NCBI GenBank assembly: GCA_023424585.1
Contig: JAFADT010000824.1
Location: forward strand, 1-6,991
Length of the DNA: 6,991 nt
Reading direction: 5' to 3'
Origin: Pseudomonadota bacterium
GTDB lineage: Bacteria > Myxococcota > Myxococcia > Myxococcales > Myxococcaceae
Positions 1-5,556 of the stretch are shown here, one piece after another. The notes below the pieces were generated by a model. The model was not told the DNA's origin and did not search any database. It saw nothing but the letters and a program-made list of their open reading frames with translations. Each line of letters begins with the position of its first letter. The first letter of the stretch is position 1. The translations under genes were made by a program, and so were the position numbers.

Positions 1-1
1 C

Positions 2-211
2 ATCGACGCGGGCACGGAGACGGACGCGGGCACCGAGACGGACGCCGGCACGACGGTGGATGCGGGCACGGACGCGGGCACGGAGACGGACGCCGGCACC
101 ATCGACGCAGGCACGGATGCCGGGACGGAGACGGACGCGGGTACGGACGGCGGCGCCATCGACGGTGGCGCGGCTCCGGATGCGGGGACTGGCTCGGACG
201 CGGGCACCACG
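2..211 (+). repeat. Tandem DAGT-coding repeats, irregular array
   Basis: Imperfect in-frame repeats of GAC-GCG-GGC-ACG type codons encode DAGTET (18 bp), DAGTI (15 bp) and DAGT (12 bp) units, then decay into DGGAI, DGGAA and DAGTGS at the right end. All unit lengths are multiples of three, so gain or loss of units changes linker length without shifting the frame. The array continues beyond the left edge of the window. It is coding sequence with no unique spacers. Confidence 0.9.
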
Positions 212-1390
212 GTGACGCTGAGCGCGCTGGAGCCGGCCGCGGTCTTCGCGCGCTCGGGTACCACGGGCGAGACGATTCCGGAGCCGCTGGCGGTGACGCT
301 GAGCGCCAACGCCACGACGGACGTCGTGGTCCAGGTCGCCTCGTCCAGCCCCTCGGTGGTCGTGGCGAACAACGGCCAGGTGACGGTGCCGGCGGGCTCG
401 CGCTCCGTGGCGGTCATCGTGACGGCGGACGACGCGGCGGGCTCCGCCAAGGCGACGCTGACGGCCACGCTGGGGGCGGATTCGCGCACGGCGATGGTGC
501 GCGTGCTCGGTGCGACCGAGGCGGCCTCGCTGGCGTTCCTGTCGCCGGAGTCGGTGTCGCTGTCCTCCGGTCAGACGGCCAACCTCACCGTGACGCTCGA
601 CATCCCGGCCGCGACGGACACGGCCGTGGCGCTGTCCACGACGGGCAACGTGGGCTCCGTGCCGGCCACCGTGACGGTGCCTGCCAACGAGGTCTCCGCG
701 AAGTTCGTCTTCACCGCCGGTGAGGCTGGCTCGACGGGCACCATCGTGGCCACGCTCAACGGCCAGTCCGTGTCCGCCCAGGCGAAGGTCACCGCCGCTT
801 CGACGACGAACCACGTCGTGATCAGCGAGATCGCCCCCGCGGGTCCTGGTGGCGCGAACGATGAGTTCATCGAGCTCTACAACCCGACGAACGAGGATGT
901 GGACCTGGCCGGCTGGAAGCTCCAGTACAAGAGCGCGGCGGGAACGGACTACAACAACAACGCCTTCACGTTCCTGGCGGGCTCCAAGATCGCCGCTCAC
1001 GGCTTCTACCTGGTGACCCACGGCACTGGCTATCAGGGCTCCGTGAAGGGTGATGCGACCACCACTGCCATTCCCATGGCTCCGAACGGCCACATCCGGC
1101 TGGGCAAGCCCGGTATTGGGAACACCCAGACGGAGGCTCTCGCGGTGGACTGGGTGGGCTTCGGCTCCACGGCGAACGCCGCGGAAGGCAAGAGCCCTGT
1201 CACCGGGACGATCGGGACCAACGGGAGCATCGAGCGCAAGGCCAACGCTGGCTCGTCCGCCGCGACCATGGAGAGCGGCGCGGACAAGACGGCCGGCAAC
1301 AGCCAGGACACGGACGTGAACAGCGCGGACTTCATCCTCCGCACCACGCGCGACCCGCAGAACAAGGCGAGCAGCACGGAGACGCCGTGA
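2..1390 (+). CDS. Lamin-tail-domain surface protein with DAGT-rich linker (5' end missing)
   Basis: The reading frame is open from the left edge, so the true start and any signal peptide lie outside the window; 462 residues are visible. Residues 1-70 are an irregular run of DAGT, DAGTET and DGGA units, a low-complexity acidic linker. Residues about 71-170 and 171-268 are Ser/Thr/Val-rich with alternating hydrophobic residues, typical of Ig-like (Big or Calx-beta-like) beta sandwiches. From about residue 270 the protein matches a lamin-tail domain (LTD): VVISEIAPAG, then NDEFIELYNPTNEDVDLAGW, then FLAGSKIAAHGFYLVT, and the late segment VDWVGFG. No cysteine is visible. LTDs in bacteria occur at the C-terminus of secreted or surface proteins, often beside nucleases or phosphoesterases; none is seen here. 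By analogy with the lipoprotein at 5557, which has the same linker, the missing N-terminus probably carries an export or lipoprotein signal. Domain call confident, function unknown. Confidence 0.85.
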   Translation: MDAGTETDAGTETDAGTTVDAGTDAGTETDAGTIDAGTDAGTETDAGTDGGAIDGGAAPDAGTGSDAGTTVTLSALEPAAVFARSGTTGETIPEPLAVTLSANATTDVVVQVASSSPSVVVANNGQVTVPAGSRSVAVIVTADDAAGSAKATLTATLGADSRTAMVRVLGATEAASLAFLSPESVSLSSGQTANLTVTLDIPAATDTAVALSTTGNVGSVPATVTVPANEVSAKFVFTAGEAGSTGTIVATLNGQSVSAQAKVTAASTTNHVVISEIAPAGPGGANDEFIELYNPTNEDVDLAGWKLQYKSAAGTDYNNNAFTFLAGSKIAAHGFYLVTHGTGYQGSVKGDATTTAIPMAPNGHIRLGKPGIGNTQTEALAVDWVGFGSTANAAEGKSPVTGTIGTNGSIERKANAGSSAATMESGADKTAGNSQDTDVNSADFILRTTRDPQNKASSTETP

Positions 1391-1408
1391 CGCACTGAGC
1401 AGTGACCG

Positions 1409-1440
1409 GCCCCCACCGTCCGTCCAGGAGCGGTGGGGGC
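1409..1440 (+). terminator. Hairpin, candidate transcription terminator
   Basis: The arms GCCCCCACCG (1409-1418) and CGGTGGGGGC (1431-1440) are perfectly complementary over 10 bp and close a 12-nt loop. The hairpin starts 19 nt after the stop codon of the lamin-tail gene. No T-run follows, so it is not a textbook intrinsic terminator, but such U-poor hairpins are common 3' ends in very GC-rich genomes. Its position between two unrelated genes supports a terminator or 3'-end stabiliser. Confidence 0.6.
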
Positions 1441-1469
1441 TGGAAATACCCGCGCGCTTTCGCCATAAG
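1441..1469 (+). promoter_or_regulatory. Possible sigma-70-type promoter for the exonuclease gene
   Basis: TGGAAA (1441-1446) and CATAAG (1464-1469) each match 4 of 6 bases of the -35 and -10 consensus and are separated by exactly 17 nt. The pair lies directly after the hairpin, in a short A/T-richer patch. Transcription would then begin about 6-8 nt downstream, almost at the GTG at 1477. Both boxes are weak matches, so this is a candidate only. Confidence 0.3.
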
Positions 1470-1476
1470 CGGGGGC

Positions 1477-2262
1477 GTGCGAGTCGTCTCCTGGAACGTC
1501 AACGGTCTGCGCTCCATCCACCGCAAGGGCTTCCTCCCGTGGCTGTCCAAGGCCCGGGCGGACATCGTGGGGCTCCAGGAGGTGCGCGCCCGCGTGGAGC
1601 AGCTCCCCGCGGAGGTGCGCGCCCCCCGCCGTTGGAAGACCCACTTCGTGGCCGCGGAGCGCCCCGGCTACAGCGGCGTGGGACTGTTCAGCCGCCACGA
1701 GCCCGACGACCTCACCACCACCCTGGACGCGCCGGAGATGGACGCGGAGGGCCGCCTCCAGTTCGCCCGCTTCGGCAAGCTGACCGTGGTGAACGGCTAC
1801 TTCCCCAACGGCAACGGGAAGGACCGCGACCTCTCCCGCATCCCCTTCAAGCTGGACTTCTATCGCCGCCTCTTCGCGCGCCTGGAGAAGCCGCTGCGCG
1901 ACAACCAGCGCGTGCTGGTGATGGGGGACTTCAACACCGCCCACCGCGACATCGACCTGGCGCGCCCGCGTGAGAACCGCGAGACGAGCGGCTTCCGCCC
2001 GGAGGAGCGCGAGGAGTTCGACCGGTGGATCCGCTCCGGCTGGGTGGACACCTTCCGCCACTTCAACGCCGGCGGCGGCCACTACTCGTGGTGGAGCCAG
2101 CGCGCCGGCGTGCGAGAGAAGAACATCGGCTGGCGCATCGACTACGTGCTCGCCACCCCCGCGGCGCTCGCCTTCGTGAAGAAGGCCTCCGTGCACGCGG
2201 ACGTCCACGGGTCGGACCATTGCCCGGTGAGCGTGGACCTGGACCCCGAGGTCCTCACCTGA
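1477..2262 (+). CDS. xth: Exodeoxyribonuclease III / AP endonuclease (Xth family)
   Basis: This 261-residue protein belongs to the exonuclease III/APE1 family, which incises DNA 5' to abasic sites and removes 3' blocking groups in base-excision repair, using a divalent metal. Expected active-site residues are visible: N7 in SWNVNGLRS, E35 in VGLQEVRA, Y108 in VVNGYFPNG, D151 and N153 in MGDFNTAH, D222 in GWRIDYVLAT, and D247-H248 in GSDHCPVSVDL. The segments GFRPEEREEFDRW and GWVDTFRHFN are also family signatures. Length fits the usual 250-270 residues. GTG at 1477 is chosen because the family's N-terminus begins at the first beta strand (here MRVVSWNVNG); the frame extends to a GTG at 1402, but that would place the start just before the 1409-1440 hairpin and add 25 unrelated residues. 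No clear Shine-Dalgarno sequence precedes 1477. The acyltransferase gene follows 28 nt downstream. Confidence 0.95.
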   Translation: MRVVSWNVNGLRSIHRKGFLPWLSKARADIVGLQEVRARVEQLPAEVRAPRRWKTHFVAAERPGYSGVGLFSRHEPDDLTTTLDAPEMDAEGRLQFARFGKLTVVNGYFPNGNGKDRDLSRIPFKLDFYRRLFARLEKPLRDNQRVLVMGDFNTAHRDIDLARPRENRETSGFRPEEREEFDRWIRSGWVDTFRHFNAGGGHYSWWSQRAGVREKNIGWRIDYVLATPAALAFVKKASVHADVHGSDHCPVSVDLDPEVLT

Positions 2263-2275
2263 ACCCCCGCATTCT

Positions 2276-2282
2276 CAAGGGA
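2276..2282 (+). promoter_or_regulatory. Ribosome binding site of the acyltransferase gene
   Basis: CAAGGGA contains the Shine-Dalgarno core AAGGGA (2277-2282), 8 nt before the ATG at 2291. It lies in the 28-nt gap after the exonuclease stop, and no hairpin separates the genes, which supports translation from a shared transcript. Confidence 0.6.
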
Positions 2283-2290
2283 CACCCCTC

Positions 2291-3070
2291 ATGAACGCAC
2301 TGCTCTCCATCTGGACCTGGGTCGAGGTGGGCCTCGTCGCCCTGGTGGGCTTCTTCGTCCAACTCTTCCTGCTCCTCGTCACGTTCCCGTTCGACAAGCG
2401 CCGCTACGCGGTGGGCCGCTGCTTCCGGCTGGTGGGCGTCACCGCCGCGAAGCTCACGCCCTTCTGGCGCTTCGGGGTGCACGGCAACGTGCCGGACCAC
2501 GTCGCGCCCAACACGGTGGTGGTGAGCAACCACGAGTCCAACGCCGATCCGTTCCTCATCTCCCACCTGCCGTGGGAGATGAAGTGGCTGGGCAAGAAGA
2601 GCCTCTTCCGGGTGCCCGTGGTGGGCTGGATGATGGGCATCGCCGGGGACATCCCGGTGGAGCGCGGCGACCGCGACTCGGCCACCGGCGCCATGGCGCG
2701 CTGCAAGCAGTGGATGCAGAAGGGGATGCCGGTGATGATCTTCCCGGAGGGCACCCGCTCCAAGACGGAGGAGCTCCTGCCCTTCAAGGATGGCGCCTTC
2801 CGGCTCGCCATCGAGATGCAGGCGGACGTGCTGCCCCTGGCGGTGAGCGGCACGCGGCTGTCGCTGCCCAAGCACTCGTGGCGCTTCGCCACGTCGCGCG
2901 GGCTGGTGACGGTGGGCACCCCCATCTCCACGAAGGGGATGACGCTGGACGACCTGGAGACGCTCAAGAGCCAGGCGCGCGCGCAGATTGAAGCCCTGCG
3001 CGCGTCGCTCAAGCCGCTGACGGGGAGCGGGCCCCTCGTCCCGGCGACGGACGGCAACGCCGCCCGGTGA
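2291..3070 (+). CDS. plsC: 1-acyl-sn-glycerol-3-phosphate acyltransferase (PlsC/LPLAT family)
   Basis: This 259-residue protein should transfer an acyl chain to lysophosphatidic acid to make phosphatidic acid in phospholipid synthesis, at the inner membrane. The N-terminus has a hydrophobic segment at about residues 10-34, suitable as a membrane anchor. Acyltransferase block I is NHESNADP with the catalytic H81 and D86 (HX4D). Block II is seen in the region around GDIPVERGDRDS (residues 119-130). Block III is FPEGTRS at 151-157, and block IV follows as VLPLAVSGT near 180-188. Length is normal for PlsC. It follows the exonuclease gene after 28 nt, so the two may be co-transcribed, though their functions are unrelated. 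Related LPLAT enzymes can act on other lysolipids or ornithine lipids, so the exact substrate is less certain than the family; the gene symbol is by family. Confidence 0.92.
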   Translation: MNALLSIWTWVEVGLVALVGFFVQLFLLLVTFPFDKRRYAVGRCFRLVGVTAAKLTPFWRFGVHGNVPDHVAPNTVVVSNHESNADPFLISHLPWEMKWLGKKSLFRVPVVGWMMGIAGDIPVERGDRDSATGAMARCKQWMQKGMPVMIFPEGTRSKTEELLPFKDGAFRLAIEMQADVLPLAVSGTRLSLPKHSWRFATSRGLVTVGTPISTKGMTLDDLETLKSQARAQIEALRASLKPLTGSGPLVPATDGNAAR

Positions 3071-3121
3071 GCAGTCGGCGAACGGGCCTTCGTCGTCCAG
3101 TCGCACACGTTTCCCGGATGG

Positions 3122-3156
3122 TTGATCCCTCCTGGGGTGTCTGGACTAAGGAGTCC
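3122..3156 (+). promoter_or_regulatory. Possible promoter with operator-like inverted repeat before the KaiC-like gene
   Basis: TTGATC (3122-3127) and ACTAAG (3145-3150) are spaced by 17 nt and match the -35 and -10 consensus at 4 and 3 of 6 bases. The putative -10 box lies inside a perfect inverted repeat, GGACT (3143-3147) AAGG AGTCC (3152-3156). A dyad over a -10 box is a common repressor site layout. The 142-nt gap between stop and start suggests that the KaiC-like gene has its own promoter. Box scores are weak. Confidence 0.3.
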
Positions 3157-3196
3157 CTGCGGTCCGGTGATATGGCCGACTCGGCGCGTGGCGCCC

Positions 3197-3205
3197 AGGA
3201 AGGGA
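3197..3205 (+). promoter_or_regulatory. Ribosome binding site deciding the start of the KaiC-like gene
   Basis: AGGAAGGGA is a strong Shine-Dalgarno sequence. It lies 7 nt before the ATG at 3213 but only 4 nt before the in-frame GTG at 3210, so the ATG is the better start. Confidence 0.7.
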
Positions 3206-3212
3206 ACGTGTG

Positions 3213-4781
3213 ATGACGCCGGGCGAACCACGTGAAGAGCAGCGGGTGTCCACGGGCATTCCCGGCCTGGACACCGTGCTGTGTGGAGGCCTGCGCAAGG
3301 GCCGCATGTACATGGTCCTGGGCCTGCCGGGGGCGGGCAAGACCATCCTGGCCAACCAGATCTGCTTCCATCAGGCGGCCCAGGGGCACAAGGTCCTCTA
3401 CCTCACGCTCCTCGCCGAGTCGCACACGGAGCTGGTGAGCAACCTGCAGACGCTGTCGTTCTTCGACCCGTCCTGCGTGCCGGGGAAGATCAGCTACCTG
3501 AGCGCCTTCACCATCCTGGAGCAGGGCGGGCTGGACGCGCTCGCGGAACTGGTGCGCAAGGAGATCAAGTCGCACAAGGCCTCGCTGCTCGTGCTGGATG
3601 GCCTGCTGGCGGCGGAGGAGCTGGCCCCGTCGCGGCAGGCGCTCAAGAAGTTCATCCACGGCCTCCAGGTCGTGACGGGCCTCATCGGCTGCACCACGGT
3701 GGTGCTCACCACCGGGGGCGACAAGGGCCTGCGCGCGGAGCACACCATGGTGGACGGCCTGCTGATGCTCCAGCAGCGCACCTTCGGCGTGCGCACCCTG
3801 CGCGAGCTGAGCGTGCGCAAGTTCCGCGGCAGCGCGCACAAGCTGGGGCGGCACGGCTTCGAGATCACCAGTGATGGGCTCACCGTCTATCCCCGCCTGG
3901 AGGCGATGGTGGACGGCAACCTGGTGCCGGGGGCGGGGAAGCGCGAGCGGGACGCCTTTGGCGTCACCGGCCTGGACAGGATGCTCCAGGGCGGCGTGCC
4001 GGCGGGCTCCACCACCATCCTCCTGGGGCCGCCGGGCAGCGGGAAGACGCTGCTGGGCCTGAGCTTCCTGGCGGAAGGCGCGCGCCAGGGGGAGCGCGGC
4101 CACTACTTCGCCTTCTATGACGCGCCGGAGCGGATGCTCGCGCAGGCGGCGGGCGTGGGCCTGCACCTACAGGCGCTGATGGAGCGCGGCGACCTGGAGG
4201 TGAGCTTCCGGCCGCCCACGGAGAACATCCTCGACAAGCTGGGCACGGAGCTGCTGACGCTGGTGCGCAGCGGCCGGGTGCGGCGCATCTTCCTGGACGG
4301 CTATGAGGCGCTCCGCCGCGCCTCCACGCGCCGCGCGCGGGTGGCCCGCTTCCTGGCGGCGCTCACCAACGAGTGCCGGGTGCGCGACGTGACGCTCCTC
4401 TACACGGCCGAGTCCACCGCCGCGTTCGGGCCGGAGGTGCGGTTCCCGCTCAAGGGCATCTCCATGGTGGCGGAGAACATCCTGTTCCTGCGCATGGTGG
4501 AGCTGCACTCGGGGCTGCGCCGCTTCATCGCGGCGCTCAAGGTGCGCAACAGCGCCTATGATCCCGCCCTGCGCGAGCTGGAGATCACGAGCAAGGGGAT
4601 CCAGGTGGGCGAGCCCTTCGCGGAAGGGCAGATGTTGATGACGGGGCTCGCGCGCACTCGGACGCCGGAGCCGACCCCCGTGCCGAAGCCGCGCCGCAAG
4701 CCGCGCGCGGGCACGAAGTCCTCCGCCAGGGCGCCCCCCTCGAAGCCGCGCCGCAACGTCCGCAAGCGCCGAGGCATGTGA
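3213..4781 (+). CDS. KaiC/RAD55-like double RecA-domain ATPase
   Basis: The 522-residue protein has two RecA-like ATPase domains in the KaiC order. Domain 1 (about 10-230) has the entry motif STGIPGLDTVLCGGL, Walker A GLPGAGKT (37-44), Walker B SLLVLD (D129) and the closing KFRGSAHKLGRHGFEITSDG, which resembles the end of KaiC CI. Domain 2 (about 245-470) has GVTGLDRMLQGG, Walker A GPPGSGKT (272-279), Walker B IFLD (D362) and LKVRNSAYDPALRELEITSKG, as at the end of KaiC CII. By eye the KaiC catalytic Glu pairs align with A68-E69 and about D303-A304, and the CII Ser-Thr phosphosite pair aligns with S417-M418. A proline-containing tail (482-522) is highly basic, with 14 Lys/Arg in the last 31 residues. 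ATP binding is likely; clock function is not implied, since no KaiA or KaiB is present. The receiver gene starts 2 nt after the stop, suggesting a shared signalling role. Confidence 0.88.
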   Translation: MTPGEPREEQRVSTGIPGLDTVLCGGLRKGRMYMVLGLPGAGKTILANQICFHQAAQGHKVLYLTLLAESHTELVSNLQTLSFFDPSCVPGKISYLSAFTILEQGGLDALAELVRKEIKSHKASLLVLDGLLAAEELAPSRQALKKFIHGLQVVTGLIGCTTVVLTTGGDKGLRAEHTMVDGLLMLQQRTFGVRTLRELSVRKFRGSAHKLGRHGFEITSDGLTVYPRLEAMVDGNLVPGAGKRERDAFGVTGLDRMLQGGVPAGSTTILLGPPGSGKTLLGLSFLAEGARQGERGHYFAFYDAPERMLAQAAGVGLHLQALMERGDLEVSFRPPTENILDKLGTELLTLVRSGRVRRIFLDGYEALRRASTRRARVARFLAALTNECRVRDVTLLYTAESTAAFGPEVRFPLKGISMVAENILFLRMVELHSGLRRFIAALKVRNSAYDPALRELEITSKGIQVGEPFAEGQMLMTGLARTRTPEPTPVPKPRRKPRAGTKSSARAPPSKPRRNVRKRRGM

Positions 4782-4783
4782 GC

Positions 4784-5149
4784 ATGGGGCCTGTCCTCAT
4801 CGTCGACGACGAGTTCGGCATCGTGGAGGCGGTCCGGGACCTCCTGTCGGACGAGGGCTACCGCACGGCCACCGCGCTCAACGGGCGTGAGGCCGTGGAG
4901 CGGATGCGCCAGGAGCGTCCGTCGATGGTGCTGCTCGACTACATGATGCCGGTGCTGAACGGGCCGGGCGTGCTGGAGGCCATGCAGAAGGACGCGGGCC
5001 TGCGAGACATCCCGGTGGTGATGATGAGCGCCAGCCCGCCGGACTTCTGGCAGCACCTGCCGTGCGCGGGCTTCCTGCCCAAGCCCTTCGACATCGAGCA
5101 ATTGCTCTCCGTGGTCCAGCGCATCGCGGGCCCGCCGCTGAAGCACTGA
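4784..5149 (+). CDS. Receiver-only response regulator
   Basis: This 121-residue protein is a complete CheY-like receiver with no output domain. The acidic pocket is D8-D9 in VLIVDDE, the phosphoacceptor is D52 in MVLLDYMMP, the switch Ser is S82 in VVMMSAS, and the conserved Lys is K100 in LPKPF. It should be phosphorylated at D52 by a histidine kinase not present here and act through protein contacts. The ATG at 4784 is preferred because AGG at 4772-4774 lies 9 nt upstream. An alternative GTG at 4778 would overlap the previous stop as GTGA and add two residues. Either way the gene is tightly coupled to the KaiC-like ATPase gene, the obvious candidate partner. A role in phosphorelay or as a CheY-type effector remains open. 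Confidence 0.93.
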   Translation: MGPVLIVDDEFGIVEAVRDLLSDEGYRTATALNGREAVERMRQERPSMVLLDYMMPVLNGPGVLEAMQKDAGLRDIPVVMMSASPPDFWQHLPCAGFLPKPFDIEQLLSVVQRIAGPPLKH

Positions 5150-5154
5150 GCTTC

Positions 5155-5166
5155 CGGTCATGACCG
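5155..5166. repeat. Perfect 12-bp palindrome after the receiver gene
   Basis: CGGTCATGACCG reads the same on both strands and begins 6 nt after the receiver stop codon. With no loop it cannot form a normal terminator hairpin; a dimeric DNA-binding protein site is possible. A chance match in GC-rich DNA is not excluded. Confidence 0.35.
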
Positions 5167-5300
5167 CACGTGACGCGTGGCTCGCCTCGGACCGGGGCGG
5201 GGCGGCGTCTGCCCGCGTCCGCTGCTCGTGCCCCCCGCGCATCCTCCCCATCCCTCGCGCCACGGCGCACCGCATCAACAGATTGACAGCGCTGCGCGCA

Positions 5301-5316
5301 CGGTCACGCGCTTGCA
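5301..5316 (+). promoter_or_regulatory. Weak sigma-54-like promoter motif
   Basis: The invariant GG (5302-5303) and GC (5314-5315) are separated by exactly 10 nt, and the -12 element TTGCA is complete. The -24 element is poor beyond GG (CGGTCA against TGGCAC). Myxobacteria use sigma-54 widely in development and signalling. The site is about 240 nt upstream of the lipoprotein ATG, so a long leader would be needed. Confidence 0.22.
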
Positions 5317-5336
5317 AATGGGTCAAGGGGGCTGGT

Positions 5337-5360
5337 ATTTCTTCGCCAATCGAACGAACT
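5337..5360 (+). repeat. 24-nt imperfect direct repeat, copy 1
   Basis: ATTTCTTCGCC followed by four variable bases, then GAACGAA and, after one variable base, T. It matches the copy at 5503-5526 at 19 of 24 positions, including an 11-nt exact block and a 7-nt exact block with constant spacing. It contains CTTCG near an inverted CGAAC, and overlaps a dyad CGAAC TCGCAT GTTCG (5355-5370). Confidence 0.5.
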
Positions 5361-5502
5361 CGCATGTTCGCGGCGGGCGGGGACGCGGTGTGGCTCCAGG
5401 CGGCGGGGCCCCTGGCGACGGGAGACGGTGGAGTTCCCTCTGGCGTAGGCCAGCGCGGGTGACGCGTCGCGGCATGTGGGTTGCGGCTTACAGCAGCTTC
5501 CA

Positions 5503-5526
5503 ATTTCTTCGCCGTAAGAACGAAGT
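5503..5526 (+). repeat. 24-nt imperfect direct repeat, copy 2
   Basis: Second copy, 166 nt after the first and 31 nt before the lipoprotein start codon. Here the outer parts form an inverted repeat CTTCG (5507-5511) and CGAAG (5521-5525). It also overlaps a near-palindrome CTTACAGC (5487-5494) with GCCGTAAG (5511-5518), which has one mismatch. It could be an operator or part of a structured leader. Confidence 0.5.
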
Positions 5527-5545
5527 CATCCCAGCAAGACACCCT

Positions 5546-5552
5546 GGAGGGG
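5546..5552 (+). promoter_or_regulatory. Ribosome binding site of the lipoprotein gene
   Basis: GGAGGGG is a strong Shine-Dalgarno sequence; its GGAGG core ends 6 nt before the ATG at 5557 and fixes that start. Confidence 0.75.
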
Positions 5553-5556
5553 ATTC

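Larger units (their letters stand above)
5150..5556 (+). other. Intergenic region without a credible gene
   Basis: Frames crossing this 407-nt stretch give Arg/Ala/Pro-rich products with no recognisable motif and no good ribosome site, so I call no gene. It is locally richer in A/T (around 5275-5360 and 5495-5530) than the flanking genes. It contains a perfect 12-bp palindrome at 5155-5166, a GG-N10-GC motif at 5302-5315, a short inverted repeat at 5355-5370 and a 24-nt imperfect direct repeat. It probably holds the promoter and 5' leader of the lipoprotein gene. Confidence 0.6.

Noticed and set aside
1402..1476. N-terminal extension of the exonuclease from GTG 1402
   Set aside because: It adds 25 residues absent from the family, starts just before the 1409-1440 hairpin and lacks a ribosome site.
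1033..2220. Long open frame on the minus strand across the lamin-tail and exonuclease genes
   Set aside because: It lies opposite two genes with clear domain motifs, has Arg/Ala/His-rich low-information composition and no recognisable motif. Long antisense open frames are expected in DNA this GC-rich.
3009..4166. Long open frame on the minus strand opposite the KaiC-like gene
   Set aside because: The plus strand encodes an ATPase with two Walker A motifs; the antisense product is rich in Arg, Gln and His and shows no motif.
3213..4781. Annotation as a true circadian clock KaiC
   Set aside because: Catalytic Glu pairs and one phosphosite residue are not conserved, the C-terminal tail differs, and no KaiA or KaiB gene is in the window.
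5283..5288. Perfect -35 hexamer TTGACA as a promoter
   Set aside because: No acceptable -10 box lies 16-18 nt downstream; that stretch is purely GC-rich (around ACGCGC).
5355..5370. SOS (LexA) box from the dyad CGAAC-TCGCAT-GTTCG
   Set aside because: The Gram-positive-type LexA box has 4 nt between CGAAC and GTTCG; here there are 6, and no SOS gene follows.
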